Counted from the first letter of the stretch, positions 1 to 9,182 are shown. The stretch is DNA of 64,000 nt from PSRI01 sp041484195 (GCA_041484195.1 JBGPHC010000010.1:62001-126000); one strand, 5' to 3'. Notes: generated from the letters alone by a model not told the origin. A program made the numbers and translations.

Positions 1-714
1 ACCCTGCAGCAGGAAAGCCTTATTTCGCAATTGAAAGAACAGCTCAATCAAAAGACAGGCCTGCAGCTTCCAGCACAATTCGACGTATCAGACAGTATTC
101 CATTGCATCTTTCCCTGCAAATGGAGGACATTCAAAAAGACATCGAACAAAATAGCCCTACGCTTCTGATGGCCCAAAAGAACCTGGACATCTCCGAATC
201 CATACTCCGGGAAAATAAGGGCGATCTTTGGCCCATCATATCATTTACTTCCGCCTACAATTTCACCAGGAATGATAACAAGACGGTGGTCAATCCATTT
301 GTACCGCTTTTCAGCCTCAATAAAGGCTATAATTTTGGATTTACGGCGACCATTCCCATTCTCAACAATATGAATACCCGGCGTCTCATAAACCAGGCTA
401 AGCTTGGAATCAGTTACCAGACGGTCTATCTGAAGCAACAAAAAACGGCCGTAAATATTTCAGTGAGGATTGCCTACATGAACTATCAGTATGCAGTAAG
501 CGCCCTAAAGTTGGAAGACGAGAATATTCTACTGGCGAAAGACAATGTCATGATCGCCCTGGAACGGTTCAAGCAGGGTGTCTCAACCTATCTCGAGTTG
601 CGTGAGGCGCAAAAAAGCCTGGAAGATGCCTATGACAGGTTGATCGCCGCCCGTTATAATACCAAACTATCCGAAGTTGAATTGCTGCGCCTTAAAGGTG
701 AGCTCGTGAAATAG
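1..714 (+). CDS. TolC-family outer membrane efflux protein, C-terminal part
   Basis: The reading frame is open from base 1, so the gene begins before the window; about 237 codons are visible. The protein is a long amphipathic alpha-helical chain with short beta-like stretches (around GYNFGFTATIPI), repeated Asn/Gln/Leu-rich helices and a C-terminal helix ending in LRLKGELVK. This is the usual layout of the second half of a TolC/OEP outer membrane channel, which forms the exit duct of tripartite efflux pumps or type I secretion. A TTG codon at 31 can mimic a start but lies inside the protein. The pump and adaptor genes would be expected upstream, outside the window. A general OEP role is fairly sure; the substrate cannot be inferred. 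Confidence 0.85.
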   Translation, partial: TLQQESLISQLKEQLNQKTGLQLPAQFDVSDSIPLHLSLQMEDIQKDIEQNSPTLLMAQKNLDISESILRENKGDLWPIISFTSAYNFTRNDNKTVVNPFVPLFSLNKGYNFGFTATIPILNNMNTRRLINQAKLGISYQTVYLKQQKTAVNISVRIAYMNYQYAVSALKLEDENILLAKDNVMIALERFKQGVSTYLELREAQKSLEDAYDRLIAARYNTKLSEVELLRLKGELVK

Positions 715-779
715 AGCGCCTATCTTTGAATCATGCCAGCATTGCAGCCCTTCATTCTAAATTTAGGCAGCCTGATATC

Positions 780-1823
780 ATGGACGAGATCCTGAACCTG
801 AAAATAATTGCAATCATTCCAGAGACTCGCGACGCCAGTAGTTTTGTGCTGGAGCCTCCTGACCAACAAACGCCTGCCTACAAACCCGGTCAGTTCCTGA
901 CTTTTATTTTCAATTTCAAGGGTAGGGAAATCAGGCGATCTTATTCACTTTCCAGTGCACCCGGAATCGATCAGCATTTATCCATTACCGTTAAGAGAGT
1001 CATCAATGGCGAAGTCTCGAGATGGCTGCTGGAACAGGCCCGGCCAGGGGACATCCTTACCGCAATTGCTCCAAAAGGCATGTTTGTACTGGAACCTGAA
1101 CCAGATAAATACAGAGACATCATCCTGCTGGCTGCAGGCAGTGGCATAGTGCCTGTTTATTCAATTCTCAAATACGCATTGAGGAATGAACCCCGCTCAT
1201 CAATCACACTCGCGTACCAGAATCACAGTGAGAAAAGTACCTTGTTCCGGTCCGATCTTGCAACCCTCCAAGAGCAATATGTGGACCGGTTCAGGTGGAT
1301 AGATTTTGTTTCTACCCCGCTGCTGGAAATCAATCCGTCTCAAAGACTGAATAATGAAATGCTGGAGAATCTGATCCTGGAGAATATTTCCTTCAATTTT
1401 TCAGATACAAGAATATTTGTATGCGGTCCCATGTCCTTTATGAGGATGTGCCAGTTCACCGTATTCCTGATGAGTTTTAATGAAACACAATTCAGAAAAG
1501 AATATTTTGCCATACCTCCGCTTCCGGCGCCCCCAATGATGAATGATCCGGGGCCGAAACAGGTTTTAATCCGGCAGGGAAATCAGTTGCATTATGTCTC
1601 AGTCGCTTATCCAAAAACCATTCTTCAATCGGCTTTGGATCTTGGAATTGCCCTACCCTATAGCTGCAAGACCGGTCGCTGTGGCGCCTGCTTGGCAACC
1701 TGTAAGATAGGGAAACTGGAAATGTCCGACAATGAAGTGCTGACCGAAAAAGATTTGGAGCAAGGGCTGGTGCTAACCTGCGTTGCACATCCGGTGACCG
1801 ATGTGGAAATTTCACTCTCGTGA
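780..1823 (+). CDS. FAD-dependent ferredoxin reductase with C-terminal 2Fe-2S domain (PaaE-like)
   Basis: A 347-residue electron-transfer protein with the order FAD-binding beta barrel, NAD(P)-binding domain, plant-type 2Fe-2S ferredoxin. The FAD motif RSYSLS is at about residue 53, the nucleotide-binding stretch LLAAGSGIVP at about 117, and iron-sulfur cysteines at 296, 301, 304 and 334 (spacing C-x4-C-x2-C-x29-C). The family passes electrons from NAD(P)H to an oxygenase or hydroxylase, as PaaE does in phenylacetyl-CoA epoxidation, but no paa genes are nearby, so the partner is unknown. I chose the ATG at 780; a TTG at 726 would add 18 residues without similarity to the fold. It follows the TolC gene by 65 bases and converges on the cytidine deaminase gene. 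Confidence 0.88.
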   Translation: MDEILNLKIIAIIPETRDASSFVLEPPDQQTPAYKPGQFLTFIFNFKGREIRRSYSLSSAPGIDQHLSITVKRVINGEVSRWLLEQARPGDILTAIAPKGMFVLEPEPDKYRDIILLAAGSGIVPVYSILKYALRNEPRSSITLAYQNHSEKSTLFRSDLATLQEQYVDRFRWIDFVSTPLLEINPSQRLNNEMLENLILENISFNFSDTRIFVCGPMSFMRMCQFTVFLMSFNETQFRKEYFAIPPLPAPPMMNDPGPKQVLIRQGNQLHYVSVAYPKTILQSALDLGIALPYSCKTGRCGACLATCKIGKLEMSDNEVLTEKDLEQGLVLTCVAHPVTDVEISLS

Positions 1824-1849
1824 CTGGGCGCAGGAAGGGGAAATTCAAA

Positions 1850-2335
1850 TTATTTCAGGTCAAGGGAAGAAAAAGAAAGCGGTAAAAGAGAAGCCGCATC
1901 CTTGATTATAAAAACCTTTCCCTCCATACCTCCCAGTATCAGGCGAATCGGCTGATTCCATTTCTTCTCATATTCCAAAAGCGATTGACGGCAAATACCG
2001 CAGGGCGCAACGGGATGATTGCTCTCCCCGTTTTCCTTATAATAGCTGACTGCAATGGTATCAATGGGTATCCTGGGGTATAAGGAAGAAGCCGAAGCCA
2101 ATAAGACTCTTTCGGCGCAAAGACCTGCAGGAAAGGAAGCATTCTCCTGGTTTGAACCGGCTACAATTTCTCCATTAACCAGCTTGGCCACGGCTCCAAC
2201 CTGGAAATTGGAATAAGGCGCATAAGCGCTCTGAGTCACTTCCCGGGCTTCATTCAGCAGCCAGGCATCCGCCTCATTCAATTCCTTGGCGGAATCATAA
2301 ACTTCGTAAGAAAAATCCTGTTTTATATTGGTCAT
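1850..2335 (-). CDS. cdd: Cytidine deaminase
   Basis: A 161-residue cytosolic zinc enzyme that deaminates cytidine and deoxycytidine to uridine and deoxyuridine in pyrimidine salvage. The zinc and catalytic motif is CAE (Cys73-Ala-Glu75) followed by PCGIC with Cys112 and Cys115, so zinc is held by three cysteines as in tetrameric cytidine deaminases. The substrate loop SNFQVGA is at about 42-48. Length is slightly above the usual 130-140 residues because of an N-terminal extension of about 20 residues. It lies 65 bases downstream of lepB on the same strand and may be cotranscribed; the gap carries a heptanucleotide repeat. Confidence 0.95.
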   Translation of the reverse strand: MTNIKQDFSYEVYDSAKELNEADAWLLNEAREVTQSAYAPYSNFQVGAVAKLVNGEIVAGSNQENASFPAGLCAERVLLASASSLYPRIPIDTIAVSYYKENGESNHPVAPCGICRQSLLEYEKKWNQPIRLILGGMEGKVFIIKDAASLLPLSFSSLDLK

Positions 2336-2345
2336 TGGTTATTTG

Positions 2346-2380
2346 TCAGTAGTCAGTATTCAGTGGTCAGTGCTCACTTG
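2346..2380. repeat. Heptanucleotide tandem repeat TCAGTnn
   Basis: Four consecutive 7-base units begin with TCAGT (2346, 2353, 2360, 2367), followed by a degenerate TCACT unit. Only the last two bases of each unit vary. It fills most of the gap between lepB and cdd. Confidence 0.8.
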
Positions 2381-2400
2381 TGCGCCCCTGTTCCCAGCAG

Positions 2401-3903
2401 CTACTTAATTGACTTGAACAATCTCTTCCATCTTGGACCATGGTCCCAGCTAAACCAAATCAAGGCTGCCCTGCCTACTACATGATCTTCCGGAACAAAG
2501 CCCCAGAACCGGGAATCCTGGGAATTATGCCGGTTATCTCCCATCATCCAGTAATAGTCCATCTTGAATGTATATTGTTTGCTTGCTTGTCCATTGATGA
2601 TGAATTGGCCGCCTTTTTCTTCCAAACTATTACCTTCATAAACCGAAATTATCCTTCTGTAAAAGGCGATATTTTCGGCGGTCAGTGCAACCGTCACGCC
2701 TTTTTTGGGGATCCAGATGGGTCCGTAATTGTCTTCGCTCCACTTGTAATGAGCCGTATCATTAGGAAAAACAACCGGATTAAATCCCTCCTTGATATCT
2801 TTTACAACACTCTTAATATAGGGAAGTTTGCGCATCCGGGCAGCTTCTTCTTCTGAAAGGTCAATCAGATAACTGCCCGCGTTTGGCAGGGGATAATACT
2901 GGCCTCGCTCTCCATCTGTTTCCACATGAAAATCCTGTTTCAGCATTTCTTCGTCCAGCGCCTGACCGTTAGTCTGTACCGAATAAAAAGTCGCCGAAGC
3001 AGGAGGCACATAGGCAGCCGCGCCATTTATATAGAGGATCGCCTGTTTCACCTGCAGGGTATCACCCGGTATGCCAACGCATCTCTTGATAAAATTCTCT
3101 CTCTTGTCCACAGGTCTCACCATTATATCATCCCGTTGCAATATCTCTTCCCTGTTTCCTTTGTACTGTTCCCGCAGGGCATCGTAATAATTTACATTCG
3201 ATTCATATTCACCAATCACGGTATCGCCTACCGGATAATTGAAGACCACTACATCATTGCGACCCACGGGATCCTTCCACAGCCTCCTATAGGGCAATTT
3301 GATCCACTCCAAATATGATTTGGTACCGGTTACCGGTAAGGTATGATGCACAAACGGAAAAGCCAGCGGTGTGTTGGGCAGACGCGGGCCATAACTCAAC
3401 TTGCTCACAAACAGGAAATCATTCACCAGCAGAGTTTTTTCCATGCTCCCGGTAGGGATCGTATAGGCCTCGAATACAAAAGTGCGAATTATTGTGGCCG
3501 CCACAACGGCGAATACGCCCGCATCAATCCATTCCCGCGCCGTAGATTTCTTATAGTTCTTAACAACAGCGCTCCCTGCATACCTTTCATCCTTTGAATA
3601 ACCCAGGTAAATGAAATAAATAAATGGGATGAAAACCGTAGCCGCATGATGTACCAGCGAAAAGCGGCCAAAATGCTCCACAAATTTTATGAAGATCCAG
3701 ATGGATATGAATTGTCCCGCGATGGGTATGAATTGGAGAAAGAACCAATATTTCCTGATCGGCATCTTTTCCACCATCAACCAGGTATTGTAATAAGGTA
3801 TCAGTGCTTTCCAGGGGGTGATGCCCGCTTTCCTAAACATTCCGTATAGTCCGATATGAAAACCAATGGCGCCTAAAATAAACAGGATCCAGCCTATGCT
3901 CAT
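2401..3903 (-). CDS. lepB: Signal peptidase I, long Bacteroidota form
   Basis: A 500-residue membrane serine protease that removes signal peptides from exported proteins. The first 110 or so residues form several hydrophobic helices (DUF5684-like membrane domain) preceding the catalytic region. The catalytic serine is in PTGSMEKT (about Ser153), the general-base lysine in NFIKRCVGIPGD (about Lys273), and the conserved C-terminal box GDNRHNSQDSRFWG is present. It is far longer than the E. coli enzyme because of the membrane domain and inserted loops, as is typical for this phylum. The ATG at 3903 fits the first membrane helix; an upstream codon at 3978 would overlap the promoter -7 element. 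Confidence 0.95.
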   Translation of the reverse strand: MSIGWILFILGAIGFHIGLYGMFRKAGITPWKALIPYYNTWLMVEKMPIRKYWFFLQFIPIAGQFISIWIFIKFVEHFGRFSLVHHAATVFIPFIYFIYLGYSKDERYAGSAVVKNYKKSTAREWIDAGVFAVVAATIIRTFVFEAYTIPTGSMEKTLLVNDFLFVSKLSYGPRLPNTPLAFPFVHHTLPVTGTKSYLEWIKLPYRRLWKDPVGRNDVVVFNYPVGDTVIGEYESNVNYYDALREQYKGNREEILQRDDIMVRPVDKRENFIKRCVGIPGDTLQVKQAILYINGAAAYVPPASATFYSVQTNGQALDEEMLKQDFHVETDGERGQYYPLPNAGSYLIDLSEEEAARMRKLPYIKSVVKDIKEGFNPVVFPNDTAHYKWSEDNYGPIWIPKKGVTVALTAENIAFYRRIISVYEGNSLEEKGGQFIINGQASKQYTFKMDYYWMMGDNRHNSQDSRFWGFVPEDHVVGRAALIWFSWDHGPRWKRLFKSIK

Positions 3904-3926
3904 GTAATTTGTAATTTTAAAGTGGC

Positions 3927-3934
3927 CAAAAATA
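3927..3934 (-). promoter_or_regulatory. Promoter -7 element of lepB
   Basis: On the minus strand this reads TATTTTTG, an exact match to the Bacteroidota -7 consensus TAnnTTTG, 24 bases before the chosen lepB start. No clear TTTG lies 20 bases upstream, so only half the promoter is supported. Confidence 0.45.
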
Positions 3935-4068
3935 GCACAATTCGGTTGATTTAGGGATATGTCGGCGAACCGGGGCAAAAGTTACAACCCATTTAATATA
4001 GATTTGTTAACGAAATATCAAGGCCGATATATTGATATTTGTCATACATCTTAATACCTGATTCAGCA

Positions 4069-4407
4069 GTGAATATCGAAGAATTACGGGAATATGCACT
4101 CTCCAGGGAAGGGGCCACGGAAAGTTTTCCTTTTGGAGAAACGACTCTTGTTTTCAAGGTCAACAATAAAATTTTCCTCCTGGCAAGCCTTGATGAGCAA
4201 CCCCTTCAGTTCAATGTGAAATGCCTGCCGGAAAGAGCCATTGAACTTCGGGAAATGCATGAGAGTGTACTGCCAGGCTACCACATGAATAAAAAACACT
4301 GGAATACCATCCTGGTAGATGGCTCATTATCCAGACGGGAATTGCAGGATTTTATCAATGATTCTTATCACTTGGTGAAAGGGCTGGCAAAGAAAAAAAC
4401 TCAATGA
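4069..4407 (+). CDS. MmcQ/YjbR family protein
   Basis: A 112-residue protein whose sequence runs NIEELREYALSREGATESFPFG, then a beta-rich middle and a conserved HMNKKHWNTI segment, all typical of the YjbR/MmcQ family. This family has a double-wing fold and is often described as DNA-binding, but its role is not established. I chose the GTG at 4069, which gives the usual family N-terminus; a TTG at 4039 would add ten residues. It is transcribed divergently from lepB and convergently with the hydrolase gene. Confidence 0.85.
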   Translation: MNIEELREYALSREGATESFPFGETTLVFKVNNKIFLLASLDEQPLQFNVKCLPERAIELREMHESVLPGYHMNKKHWNTILVDGSLSRRELQDFINDSYHLVKGLAKKKTQ

Positions 4408-4460
4408 ATCGCGCGACCTCCCCTGCCTTTGGACAGGGTACAACCTGCGATTGTTATTTT
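4407..4460 (+). terminator. Possible terminator after the yjbR-like gene
   Basis: AATCGC (4407-4412) pairs with GCGATT (4447-4452), and inside it CCCTG (4421-4425) pairs with CAGGG (4434-4438). GTTATTTT follows. The large internal loop makes this a moderate call. Confidence 0.4.
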
Positions 4461-4508
4461 ATAAGTTGATCCTAGAAGCCAAATGGATTGCCGGATTTCA
4501 ACTCCTCA

Positions 4509-5168
4509 TCACATCAATTGATTCAAAGTATTGGACACTTCGCTGGCATGGCTATAAACCATAAAATGTCCCGCACCCCGGACTGTATGTGAGGCATGAA
4601 CGCTTGAAAGTGGAAAAATCCTGTCGCTTGTGCCATGAATATGTAAAACACCCGGAGGGACCCAGCGATTATTCCAGTTGAGAATCCGGTCAACAGACCA
4701 TCGCAGATATGCGGGATCAATATTACGCCTGAATTCCATGGCTAATTGCTTTTCGGCTTCATGATCTGCTCCCAAAAAATAATTTTCAATTGGCTCCAAA
4801 ATCTTCAGACTCGAAAAAGACTGCCGGGAAAGGATAGGAATGACCCGATGCAGGTTCAGAACTCTTACGAGTTTCAACCAGGCTGGAAGTTCATCCTTTG
4901 TTTTTATGCTCGATATAAGGATTACCCGGTCCGCCTGAATAATCTTGGCGATTTCAATGCACATCATTCCGCCAAAAGAAACGCCAATCAACACGGGATG
5001 CTCATGCTTGATTTGCTCGCACATTCGTGCCGCGTAGGCCTCCAAGGTCTCTTGCTTTCCCGGCACAATCCAGGAGAGATGGTGTAGGTCGCAATCCTGC
5101 CATTGCAACCTGCTGAAGATCCTTTCATCTGCACCGAGCCCGCTGATGCAATATACCTGCCGCCTCAT
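4509..5168 (-). CDS. Alpha/beta hydrolase
   Basis: A 219-residue soluble hydrolase. The nucleophile elbow is GVSFGG with Ser64, the probable acid is Asp182 in HGTSDRIFP, and the catalytic histidine is His201 in GAGHFMV. The short length suggests a minimal fold with little lid. No signal peptide is evident, so it probably acts in the cytoplasm. It starts 6 bases upstream of... the regulator gene ends before it, that is, the regulator at 5175-6338 precedes it in the same direction with a 6-base gap, so the two are probably one transcript. The substrate cannot be predicted. Confidence 0.85.
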   Translation of the reverse strand: MRRQVYCISGLGADERIFSRLQWQDCDLHHLSWIVPGKQETLEAYAARMCEQIKHEHPVLIGVSFGGMMCIEIAKIIQADRVILISSIKTKDELPAWLKLVRVLNLHRVIPILSRQSFSSLKILEPIENYFLGADHEAEKQLAMEFRRNIDPAYLRWSVDRILNWNNRWVPPGVLHIHGTSDRIFPLSSVHASHTVRGAGHFMVYSHASEVSNTLNQLM

Positions 5169-5174
5169 AAAAAA

Positions 5175-6338
5175 CTATTTCCTGGGAATAACATAGTTGT
5201 TGATGTCTTCCGAATTGATGGTTTTTCCGGAAAGGATCACCAGGCGTTCCACCACGTTTCGCAATTCCCGGATATTTCCGGTCCAGTTATTTTGCTGCAA
5301 AGCGAGAAGCGCTTCCTGGTCAATCCCTTTCTTGGCGATGCCATATTCGCTGCAAATGTCTTCCAGAAACTTATCTACCAGCAGCGGAATATCATCCCTT
5401 CTTTCATTGAGTGATGGCACATGAATGATGATCACGCTCAGCCTATGGTACAGATCCAGGCGGAATTGCTTCTCATCCACTTCACGGAGCAAATCCTTAT
5501 TGGTTGCCGCAATCACTCTCACATCTACATTGATATCCTTATCACCACCTACGCGGGTGATCTTCCCTTCCTGCAATGCGCGCAATACCTTGGCCTGCGC
5601 GTTGAGGCTCATATCCCCAATTTCATCCAGGAACAGTGTGCCACCATGCGCCTGTTCAAATTTTCCGATACGTTGCTTAACTGCGGATGTAAAGGATCCT
5701 TTTTCATGGCCAAACAATTCACTTTCTATCAATTCACTCGGGATGGCGGCGCAATTCACCTCAATCAACGGACCCTTGGAGCGATTGCTTTTTTCGTGAA
5801 TCCAGCGGGCGACTAACTCCTTACCCACACCATTCTCGCCGGTAATCATCACACGGGCATCCGTAGGCGCTACTTTGTCAATGGTCTCCCTGATCTTCAG
5901 GATGGGGGATGACTCGCCAATCATTTCTTCGGCCTTGGAAACTTTCCTGCGCAATACCTTGGCCTCAGTGACCAGGTCGGTCTTGTCCATCGCGTTCCTG
6001 ATGGTGATCAGCAGGCGGTTGAGATCGGGCGGCTTGGAAATATAGTCATAAGCTCCTTTTTTTACTGCTTCCACCGCGGTTTCGATGGTGCCGTGGCCGG
6101 AAATCATGATCACGGGAACGTCTGAATTGATCTCTCCCGCCTTGTCCAGGAATTCAATGCCGTCAACCTTCGGCATCTTTATATCACACAAGACCACATC
6201 ATAGGTTTTCTCCCTGAATTTCTTCAGTCCCTCCTCCCCATCGCCGGCTTCATCAATCTTATAGCCTTCGTAAGAAAGTATTTCTCCCAATGTTTTGCGG
6301 ATCGCCTTTTCGTCATCAATGATCAGAATGTTCGACAT
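5175..6338 (-). CDS. Sigma-54-dependent response regulator lacking a DNA-binding domain
   Basis: A 387-residue NtrC-family protein. Residues 1-115 are a receiver domain with acidic pocket IDDE and phosphoacceptor Asp52 (LCDIKMP). Residues 140-365 are a sigma-54 AAA+ ATPase with Walker A GENGVGKE (167-174). The sigma-54 contact loop reads GSFTSA (214-219) instead of GAFTGA. The protein ends soon after the ATPase lid, at NYVIPRK, with no Fis-type helix-turn-helix. It should therefore activate RNA polymerase-sigma-54 from solution or through a partner. No histidine kinase gene lies nearby, so its signal is unknown. Confidence 0.92.
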   Translation of the reverse strand: MSNILIIDDEKAIRKTLGEILSYEGYKIDEAGDGEEGLKKFREKTYDVVLCDIKMPKVDGIEFLDKAGEINSDVPVIMISGHGTIETAVEAVKKGAYDYISKPPDLNRLLITIRNAMDKTDLVTEAKVLRRKVSKAEEMIGESSPILKIRETIDKVAPTDARVMITGENGVGKELVARWIHEKSNRSKGPLIEVNCAAIPSELIESELFGHEKGSFTSAVKQRIGKFEQAHGGTLFLDEIGDMSLNAQAKVLRALQEGKITRVGGDKDINVDVRVIAATNKDLLREVDEKQFRLDLYHRLSVIIIHVPSLNERRDDIPLLVDKFLEDICSEYGIAKKGIDQEALLALQQNNWTGNIRELRNVVERLVILSGKTINSEDINNYVIPRK

Positions 6339-6876
6339 GATTTTTTTCAGGTTATTGGTGCCACCTTCAGAGGCATCCTTGATGAAATAATTAATTCCCT
6401 GTGCCGTATTAATATGATCCTCTCATACCTGGCAATGTGGTTCAAATGTAAGGAATAATGAAATTGAGTCTGGCCGGGAGGACTATTTTGCCCATTTTGT
6501 CCGTGGATGCCAAAATCTGAAGATTTTTATTGAAGACCACCAATCCGAATAAATCCTGTCCACAGTAGAGGCCGATTCTTCATAAACCCCCAGGTAATGC
6601 TCCCAATCCTGAGGACAAAAAAATCCAGGATCACCCTTAGTTTATACTCTATGGTTAGTATTCCCGAAAATCCCGGATTTCCGGCGGCCATTTCCGGTCG
6701 TGATTTGGGCGTATATGCGATGATCTGAAACCCGGACGGACAGTTATCTTATGTCAATTTACCAGATGATAATTTCCTTGCAATTTGGGCTTTGCAACGG
6801 AGAAACTCCTTGCAGAAATTAAATGAAGGCACTAATATTACGTTAATATCCAAGGAAAGCCATAAAATCATAATCC
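6339..6876. other. Intergenic region, 538 bases
   Basis: No ORF with coding character, RNA gene or clear promoter was found. It should contain the promoter of the response regulator gene (minus strand) and of the small ORF at 6877 (plus strand). The short direct echo TTGCAA...TTTGCAA near 6778-6796 is the only visible pattern. Confidence 0.5.
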
Positions 6877-7023
6877 ATGAAAACTCAAACCCTCAGAACC
6901 GTCCCTACAGTAGAAATTCCAACCTGGAAACTTGTTGCGAAACTTGGTTTATTAGCAGCCGTTTGTATTGGGCTCTGCTATCTCTTTGCTGTAGGCGTAT
7001 CTTCTTTGGCCGCTGCTTTCTGA
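6877..7023 (+). CDS. Possible 48-residue single-span membrane protein
   Basis: An ATG-initiated frame of 48 codons with a polar N-terminus (MKTQTLRTVPTVEIPTWK) and one hydrophobic helix of about 25 residues, ending in SSLAAAF. The pattern of polar head plus one span is that of a small membrane protein, and I found no competing gene on either strand. It ends 13 bases before the stop of the convergent TonB receptor gene. Not recognised; function unknown. It could also be chance, since short ORFs are hard to judge alone. Confidence 0.5.
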   Translation: MKTQTLRTVPTVEIPTWKLVAKLGLLAAVCIGLCYLFAVGVSSLAAAF

Positions 7024-7036
7024 TCCTCCACAGAAT

Positions 7037-9124
7037 CTAAAGATCCAGAATCAAACCTCCAAAATAGTTCCTGGCAGGTGCGGGATTATAGTATCTTCTG
7101 CCAAAGGCATTGATATCATTGCCCAGACTATATAATTGGTTAAGCGCATTGTCAATGCCAATGAAGAGGTCTGCCCTAATCACATGGAATTTATGTTTCC
7201 ATCCCAGCCTCCCCTGCAAAAGCCTGTAGTCTGACGCGAATTCATCGTTAGCATCATTTAGGGGCAGCCTGGAAGTGTAATTAAAAGTGGCATTCAGGTA
7301 AAGGCCCTGCCTGGAAGCGATATCAAATCCCGACACCCAAACTCTTTGCGGTACACCGGTAACAGCATTTCCTGAATAATCATTATTATCCATTTTATAA
7401 TTCGTGAAGGCATAGTTATTCAACGCATAGCTGGTCCAAATCCTCGCGGAACGGATAAAACTGAATGGTCCGGTAGGAAACCAATAGGTAGCCAATCCTT
7501 CAATCCCTTTCTGGTTGGTGCCCCCCGAATTGATAAAATATTCCGCGCCGGAAATATCGGTCCTCCTCACAATCGCGTCCTTTAACTTGAACTGGTATGC
7601 CGTCAGGTCGAATTGCAGGCTTCTATGAAATGCGGATCCCCGCAGGCCCAATTCAAAATTCCACCCAAATTCGGGTTGCAGGTTGGTATAAAAACTTCCC
7701 TCGGAAGGGCGTACTTCGGCAATGGTGGGCGGCGAGTATCCTTTACTGATAGCCATATATAAAGCAGACGCAGGAGCAAAGCGGTACAAGGCAGAAAATC
7801 GTGGAAGGAATTGATTGTCGAATTTTTTTTCTTTTTTCGAATCATCCGGATCCGTCAGGCGCTGATAGTGGTAGCCATATATATTGGTGCTGGCTCCCGC
7901 CTGAAGGAGAAACTTCTTTGCCATTTCCCATTCCACTTGTGCAAATGGAAATAACTGTGTTGTCCAAAGCCTGTCTTTAGTCTGTACCGTGTCGGGAACG
8001 CCTCCCCGATTTCCATAATTGTCATCAGGCGAATAAAAGCTCTCCCATTCCGCCCCACCCACTAACCTGATTTGCTGTTTGCCAAAATTCCTGTCGTAGA
8101 TGAATTTTGTACGGGCCGCGAAATTAGTCTCCAGCCTGATTTCGTAATTCGTGAGGAAAGGATTCCTGAAATCCGTGTATGAGAACATCAGGGAACTCAC
8201 ATTAGTCCAATGGTCTGAAAAGGAATAGAGATTACTGATCCCCGCGTAGAGGGTCTTATTGTACACGGCTGCTTTTTGCTGAACGGGACCCGGTATGCTG
8301 GCTGTTCCCGGTCTTGCCTGCGTTGGATCGGCCTTCATCTGTTGAAGGGTGAGGCCACCAGGGGTCTGATAATACAAATTGGCATACATGGCAATCCATT
8401 GTAATTTGTCGTTATCTGAAAGATGGGTGTCGCCAGTCCATTGAATCACGTCTTTACGGAGCTTACTATTTGCTCTGTAACCATCTGACTGCAGGCGGGT
8501 CTGCGATAATACGGAACGGAAGTTCTTATTGCGATAGCTCCATTGCAGGTTATCACCCAACTGGCTGTAGGAGCCGCCATTGAGTTGAACGCGAAACTGG
8601 TGGGGTGTATAATTTTTTCCACTGGCGGGACTTAGGGAATCAGTATCATTTAGAATGATGACGCCCCCGGTATTGGCGCCGTAGACACTTCCGCCCGGCC
8701 CCTTCAGGATGACAATCCGGCTGACGGTATTCATATCCACCAGGTTGATATAGGTATTGCCACCGCCATCTGTAAACGGAATATCATTCCAATAAACCTT
8801 CACGTTTCTAACGCCGAAGGGTGAACGTAATAAACTTCCCCTAATGCTCAACCGATAGCTCCCGGGCGAACGTTCTTCCATCCGCACACCGGGAACCGAG
8901 TTGAATACAGGCACCAGGGTGGTATTGGAAAAACGCTGAAGGTCCCTGGAACTGATGAAACCCACGGAAGCGGGTGTCTCCAAAATCCGCCTCTGTGATT
9001 CATAACCCTTGATCACTATTTCCGACATGGGCTGCACGCTGTCCACGATGGGAATTGGCCTCTCCTCCTGCCCCATTCCACAAATGGAAATCAGAATAAG
9101 AGCAAAAAGCAGGGATCTTTTCAT
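7037..9124 (-). CDS. TonB-dependent outer membrane receptor
   Basis: A 695-residue outer membrane receptor. A signal peptide (MKRSLLFALILISICGMGQ) is followed by a TonB-box-like stretch (SEIVIKGYE), a plug domain at about 40-160 with VPGVRMEER, SIRG and RIVILKGPGGSVYG, and a 22-strand-type barrel ending in NYFGGLILDL. There is no N-terminal carboxypeptidase-like domain and no SusD partner, so it is more like siderophore, cobalamin or metal receptors than a SusC glycan transporter. The ATG at 9124 gives a clean signal peptide; an earlier start at 9223 would overlap the terminator of the upstream gene. The ligand is unknown. Confidence 0.93.
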   Translation of the reverse strand: MKRSLLFALILISICGMGQEERPIPIVDSVQPMSEIVIKGYESQRRILETPASVGFISSRDLQRFSNTTLVPVFNSVPGVRMEERSPGSYRLSIRGSLLRSPFGVRNVKVYWNDIPFTDGGGNTYINLVDMNTVSRIVILKGPGGSVYGANTGGVIILNDTDSLSPASGKNYTPHQFRVQLNGGSYSQLGDNLQWSYRNKNFRSVLSQTRLQSDGYRANSKLRKDVIQWTGDTHLSDNDKLQWIAMYANLYYQTPGGLTLQQMKADPTQARPGTASIPGPVQQKAAVYNKTLYAGISNLYSFSDHWTNVSSLMFSYTDFRNPFLTNYEIRLETNFAARTKFIYDRNFGKQQIRLVGGAEWESFYSPDDNYGNRGGVPDTVQTKDRLWTTQLFPFAQVEWEMAKKFLLQAGASTNIYGYHYQRLTDPDDSKKEKKFDNQFLPRFSALYRFAPASALYMAISKGYSPPTIAEVRPSEGSFYTNLQPEFGWNFELGLRGSAFHRSLQFDLTAYQFKLKDAIVRRTDISGAEYFINSGGTNQKGIEGLATYWFPTGPFSFIRSARIWTSYALNNYAFTNYKMDNNDYSGNAVTGVPQRVWVSGFDIASRQGLYLNATFNYTSRLPLNDANDEFASDYRLLQGRLGWKHKFHVIRADLFIGIDNALNQLYSLGNDINAFGRRYYNPAPARNYFGGLILDL

Positions 9125-9153
9125 GCATGGAAATTTCCTTATAAAATTAGGGC

Positions 9154-9182
9154 AAAAAAAATCCCGGAAACTGATTTCCGGG
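9154..9182 (-). terminator. Rho-independent terminator of pdhB
   Basis: Read on the minus strand, CCCGGAAA and TTTCCGGG form a perfect 8-bp stem with a 4-base loop (9163-9182), followed by a run of eight T. It separates pdhB from the TonB receptor gene 30 bases downstream. Confidence 0.8.
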
